The notes under the pieces are model-generated. The model worked only from the letters and a program-made list of their open reading frames with translations, was not told the DNA's origin and did no database searches. The translations under genes and the position numbers were made by a program. DNA of 64,000 nucleotides, from assembly GCF_013141695.1 (NCBI RefSeq), contig NZ_WHNY01000090.1, positions 1 to 64,000 of the forward strand, written 5' to 3'. Below, piece after piece: positions 61,817 to 64,000 of this stretch; the first letter of the stretch is position 1; the number at the start of each line of letters is the position of its first letter. Source of the stretch: Paenibacillus plantarum (lineage in GTDB: Bacteria; Bacillota; Bacilli; Paenibacillales; NBRC-103111).

Positions 61817-64000
61817 CCTGCATCGTCCCTCTCTCTGTCAGGTCCGGCCGTTTCCACGCTGGATGGAATCAGGAAAGCGACTGTCGTGCCCTTGCCCTGA
61901 ACGCTCTCCACCAGCAAGCCTTGCCCGAACTCGTTCATTAGCCGCTTATGTACGTTAATTACACCGATGCTTCCTTCCAACCGCTCCGGCCTTACGATTC
62001 GATCCAACTGCTCTTCGGTCATGCCAACCCCATCGTCCAGTACGGCTATACGCAAGCCTTGCGGCTCTAGCTTCGCCCGAATGACCACCGTGCCTCCCGA
62101 CAGTCGCTTCATGATGCCGTGACGAATCGCATTTTCGACCAATGGCTGCAGGATTAACGCCGGAATCAACGTCGCTGTTCGGACATCAACATCCCATTCC
62201 ACATTCAGACGTGCACCGAAACGAGCCATCTCCAGCTCGACATAGGATTTGGTCAGAGACAGCTCCCGCTTCAGACTGACCTTGGCATGTCGGGGGTCCA
62301 AATCGAAGCTGAGCCGCAAATAGTTGCTGAATTGGCCCAGCAGCTTGCCTGCCCGCTCTCCGTCGCTGTAGCATAACGAGATAATGCCGCTCAAGGCGTT
62401 GTATATAAAATGCGGCTTGATCTGCGATTGCAGAAACAGCGTCTCCATGTGAATGGCCTGCTCGACGGCTTCCTTCAATTGAAGCATCGTCTGTACTCGG
62501 GCCAGCAGCTCCTTGCCGTTGAATGGCTTCACCAGAAAATCGTTGGCCCCCGCCTCGAAGCCCATCGCGATATCAGCCGGCGAGCTGCGTACCGTCAGCA
62601 GCAAAACGGGCAGCTTGTATAGCGGGGTCTCCTCCCGAATTCGCCTGCACACTTCATATCCGGAAAGCTCGGGCATCATCACATCGAGCAGGACAAGCGA
62701 CACATCGCCACGATGCTTCTGGATCAGCTTGAGCGCATCCGCTCCGTTATACGCTACGAGAATGTGATAGCGACTGGGCGCTAATAACTCCTGCAGCACC
62801 TTGATATTGGAGGCATCATCATCCACCAGCAAAATCTTCACCTTGGGAGATCGTTCCATCGCTTGCGGAGACGTCTCTTCAGCCGTCAACGAGCTTGCCT
62901 CGGACAGCAGCGGCGGTTCCTCGCCGACAGCGACTTCTGCCCAGGCGGCCTCCGGTTCCCTCTGCATTGCCGACGCCTCCGGCAGCCGCAGCTCAAACAC
63001 GGAACCTCTTCCCGGCTCCGACCACTCCAGTTCCAGATCGCCGCCCATTTGCATCGCAAGAGCCTTCGATATTTTCAGACCCAGACCGGAAGATTGAAAC
63101 ATCGAGACCGCCGGCTCTCCGTCGCCTTCGTACAGATCGGCTTTGAATAGCCCCTGCCGCCGCTCCCCGTTCATCCCGGCGCCGGTGTCCGCGAACGTCA
63201 GGCTCAGCCAACCTTCTCGCGACTCAGCGGCTACCGCCACGCTTCCCCGTTCCGTAAACTTCAACGCATTACCTACCAGATTCACGAGAATTTGCTTCAG
63301 TCGGTTCTCGTCGGTGAACAAATAGTAGGTTCCCGGAATCACCTGATTGATCAGTTGTACCTGATCGTTCCTGCGCAGGTATTTCAGCGCTTCGAGCGTA
63401 GCCTGCACCGTGCCGCTGACATCGAAGAACCGATTGTGAAACATCAGGCTGCCTTGCTGCAAGCTTTGAAAATCGATAATGTCATTCACCAGCGTAGACA
63501 GGCGGTTCGCCTGGGCAATGATGAAGTTCAGATTGTCGCGATGCCGATGCGCCATCTCTTCACCGCTCTGGTCAATGACCACCTGCGCCAGATTAATAAT
63601 GCCGTGCAGCGGCGTCTTGAATTCGTGGGACGTGTGGATGAGAAACTCGTCTTTTTGGCGATCGTACGCAATGAGCTGTTCGGCCAATCGCTCGTTCCGC
63701 TCGAACGCGTCGCGCATCCGGTCCGACATGAGAAACGACTGCGATAGAACGAGTAGCAGCGGCGTGACGATCATATAATATGGGTTGTCGAGCGCCAGCT
63801 GATAGCGCGTCTGGGCATACACCCAGCTAATAATAAGGAAAAATAGACCGAGTAAAATATAGTAAACCTGAACCCCGCCATTTCGATTACGAAAAATCCA
63901 GCGAATCATAAACGCGAAGGTGATCAATTGCAGGATAATTCCGATCCAAAGAATATCGACCAAGTAGTCGTTCGGCAGAGCAACCAATACGATCAAATAG
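61813..64000 (-). CDS. Hybrid sensor kinase with two kinase cores (5' end outside window)
   Basis: The frame stays open to the window edge, so the N-terminus is missing. Visible are membrane helices (probably the end of a 7TM sensor), HisKA (IHTSHEFKTPLHGIINLAQ), HATPase (NLVGNALKFT, DTGAGM, SSGLGLKIS), a receiver domain (LVDDDASN, LVLLDVMMPELSG, LLTVR, LVKPF) and then a second LytS-type kinase (QSQIKPHFIYNALSGI) with its own HATPase (PLVENAIRHGI, DDGVGM). The second core probably phosphorylates the receiver-SARP protein encoded next. The signal is unknown. Confidence 0.9.
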   Translation of the reverse strand, partial: YLIVLVALPNDYLVDILWIGIILQLITFAFMIRWIFRNRNGGVQVYYILLGLFFLIISWVYAQTRYQLALDNPYYMIVTPLLLVLSQSFLMSDRMRDAFERNERLAEQLIAYDRQKDEFLIHTSHEFKTPLHGIINLAQVVIDQSGEEMAHRHRDNLNFIIAQANRLSTLVNDIIDFQSLQQGSLMFHNRFFDVSGTVQATLEALKYLRRNDQVQLINQVIPGTYYLFTDENRLKQILVNLVGNALKFTERGSVAVAAESREGWLSLTFADTGAGMNGERRQGLFKADLYEGDGEPAVSMFQSSGLGLKISKALAMQMGGDLELEWSEPGRGSVFELRLPEASAMQREPEAAWAEVAVGEEPPLLSEASSLTAEETSPQAMERSPKVKILLVDDDASNIKVLQELLAPSRYHILVAYNGADALKLIQKHRGDVSLVLLDVMMPELSGYEVCRRIREETPLYKLPVLLLTVRSSPADIAMGFEAGANDFLVKPFNGKELLARVQTMLQLKEAVEQAIHMETLFLQSQIKPHFIYNALSGIISLCYSDGERAGKLLGQFSNYLRLSFDLDPRHAKVSLKRELSLTKSYVELEMARFGARLNVEWDVDVRTATLIPALILQPLVENAIRHGIMKRLSGGTVVIRAKLEPQGLRIAVLDDGVGMTEEQLDRIVRPERLEGSIGVINVHKRLMNEFGQGLLVESVQGKGTTVAFLIPSSVETAGPDRERDDAG

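Overview
The window looks like chromosomal DNA of a spore-forming, low-to-medium GC Gram-positive of the Paenibacillaceae (Paenibacillus or Cohnella type). The evidence is a gerA-type germinant-receptor operon, the bacillithiol deacetylase pair bshB2-yojF, S-layer-homology (SLH) proteins, a membrane-bound AraC-type regulator beside a CUT1-type sugar ABC transporter without its own ATPase, and strong AGGAGG ribosome binding sites. No rRNA, tRNA, CRISPR array, insertion sequence or prophage was recognised. Most genes lie on the minus strand.

Layout. 0.1-3.1 kb: an unknown protein and an ABC exporter fused to a cyclic-nucleotide-binding domain. 3.5-20.2 kb: a glycan-use locus with a membrane AraC regulator and a GH3 enzyme on plus, and facing them two permeases, a binding lipoprotein, a 2600-residue secreted multidomain glycan-active protein and a dehydrogenase on minus. 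20.5-24.6 kb: a germination operon (small two-helix protein, then B, A and C subunits) with a sigma-G-like promoter. 24.8-33.5 kb: acyl-CoA dehydrogenase, yojF-bshB2, an SLH-GH18 protein, a DUF6155-like protein, a LuxR-type protein with a 31-codon membrane peptide gene ahead of it, a DesK/NarL-type two-component system, a metallopeptidase and an alpha/beta hydrolase. 33.6-36.2 kb: cysD-cysN, the CysN carrying a decayed APS-kinase domain. 36.7-39.8 kb: a class II Fic protein and an OmpR-type two-component system.

40.3-53.65 kb is the most striking part: ten tightly packed minus-strand genes that look like one operon for a synthase-dependent exopolysaccharide. It encodes a membrane glycosidase, a HEAT-repeat membrane protein, a processive GT2 synthase, a receiver-like protein whose phospho-acceptor Asp is Glu, a UDP-HexNAc dehydrogenase, GlmS, a one-domain GlmU-like pyrophosphorylase, GlmM, a stalk/TIM-barrel exoprotein and a tail-fibre-like exoprotein. 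The operon brings its own supply of activated amino sugar, as streptococcal has operons do, but the dehydrogenase is of the GlcNAc/ManNAc class, so the predicted polymer contains a HexNAc uronic acid.

54.7-64 kb: a 1953-residue SLH-anchored surface protein with seven near-identical 462-bp repeats, preceded by a hybrid kinase (cut by the window end) and a receiver-SARP regulator. Two perfect 11-bp direct repeats sit just upstream of the -10 box of the surface-protein gene, the geometry known for SARP activators, so regulator and target are probably paired here.

Non-coding structure: two diverged copies of a roughly 120-bp element (8.7 and 54.6 kb) share invariant blocks and have compensatory changes in two stems. 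There are also small dispersed palindromes (54.2-54.35 kb), a degenerate 51-62 bp tandem array (40.1-40.3 kb), and many intrinsic terminators that mark the operon ends.
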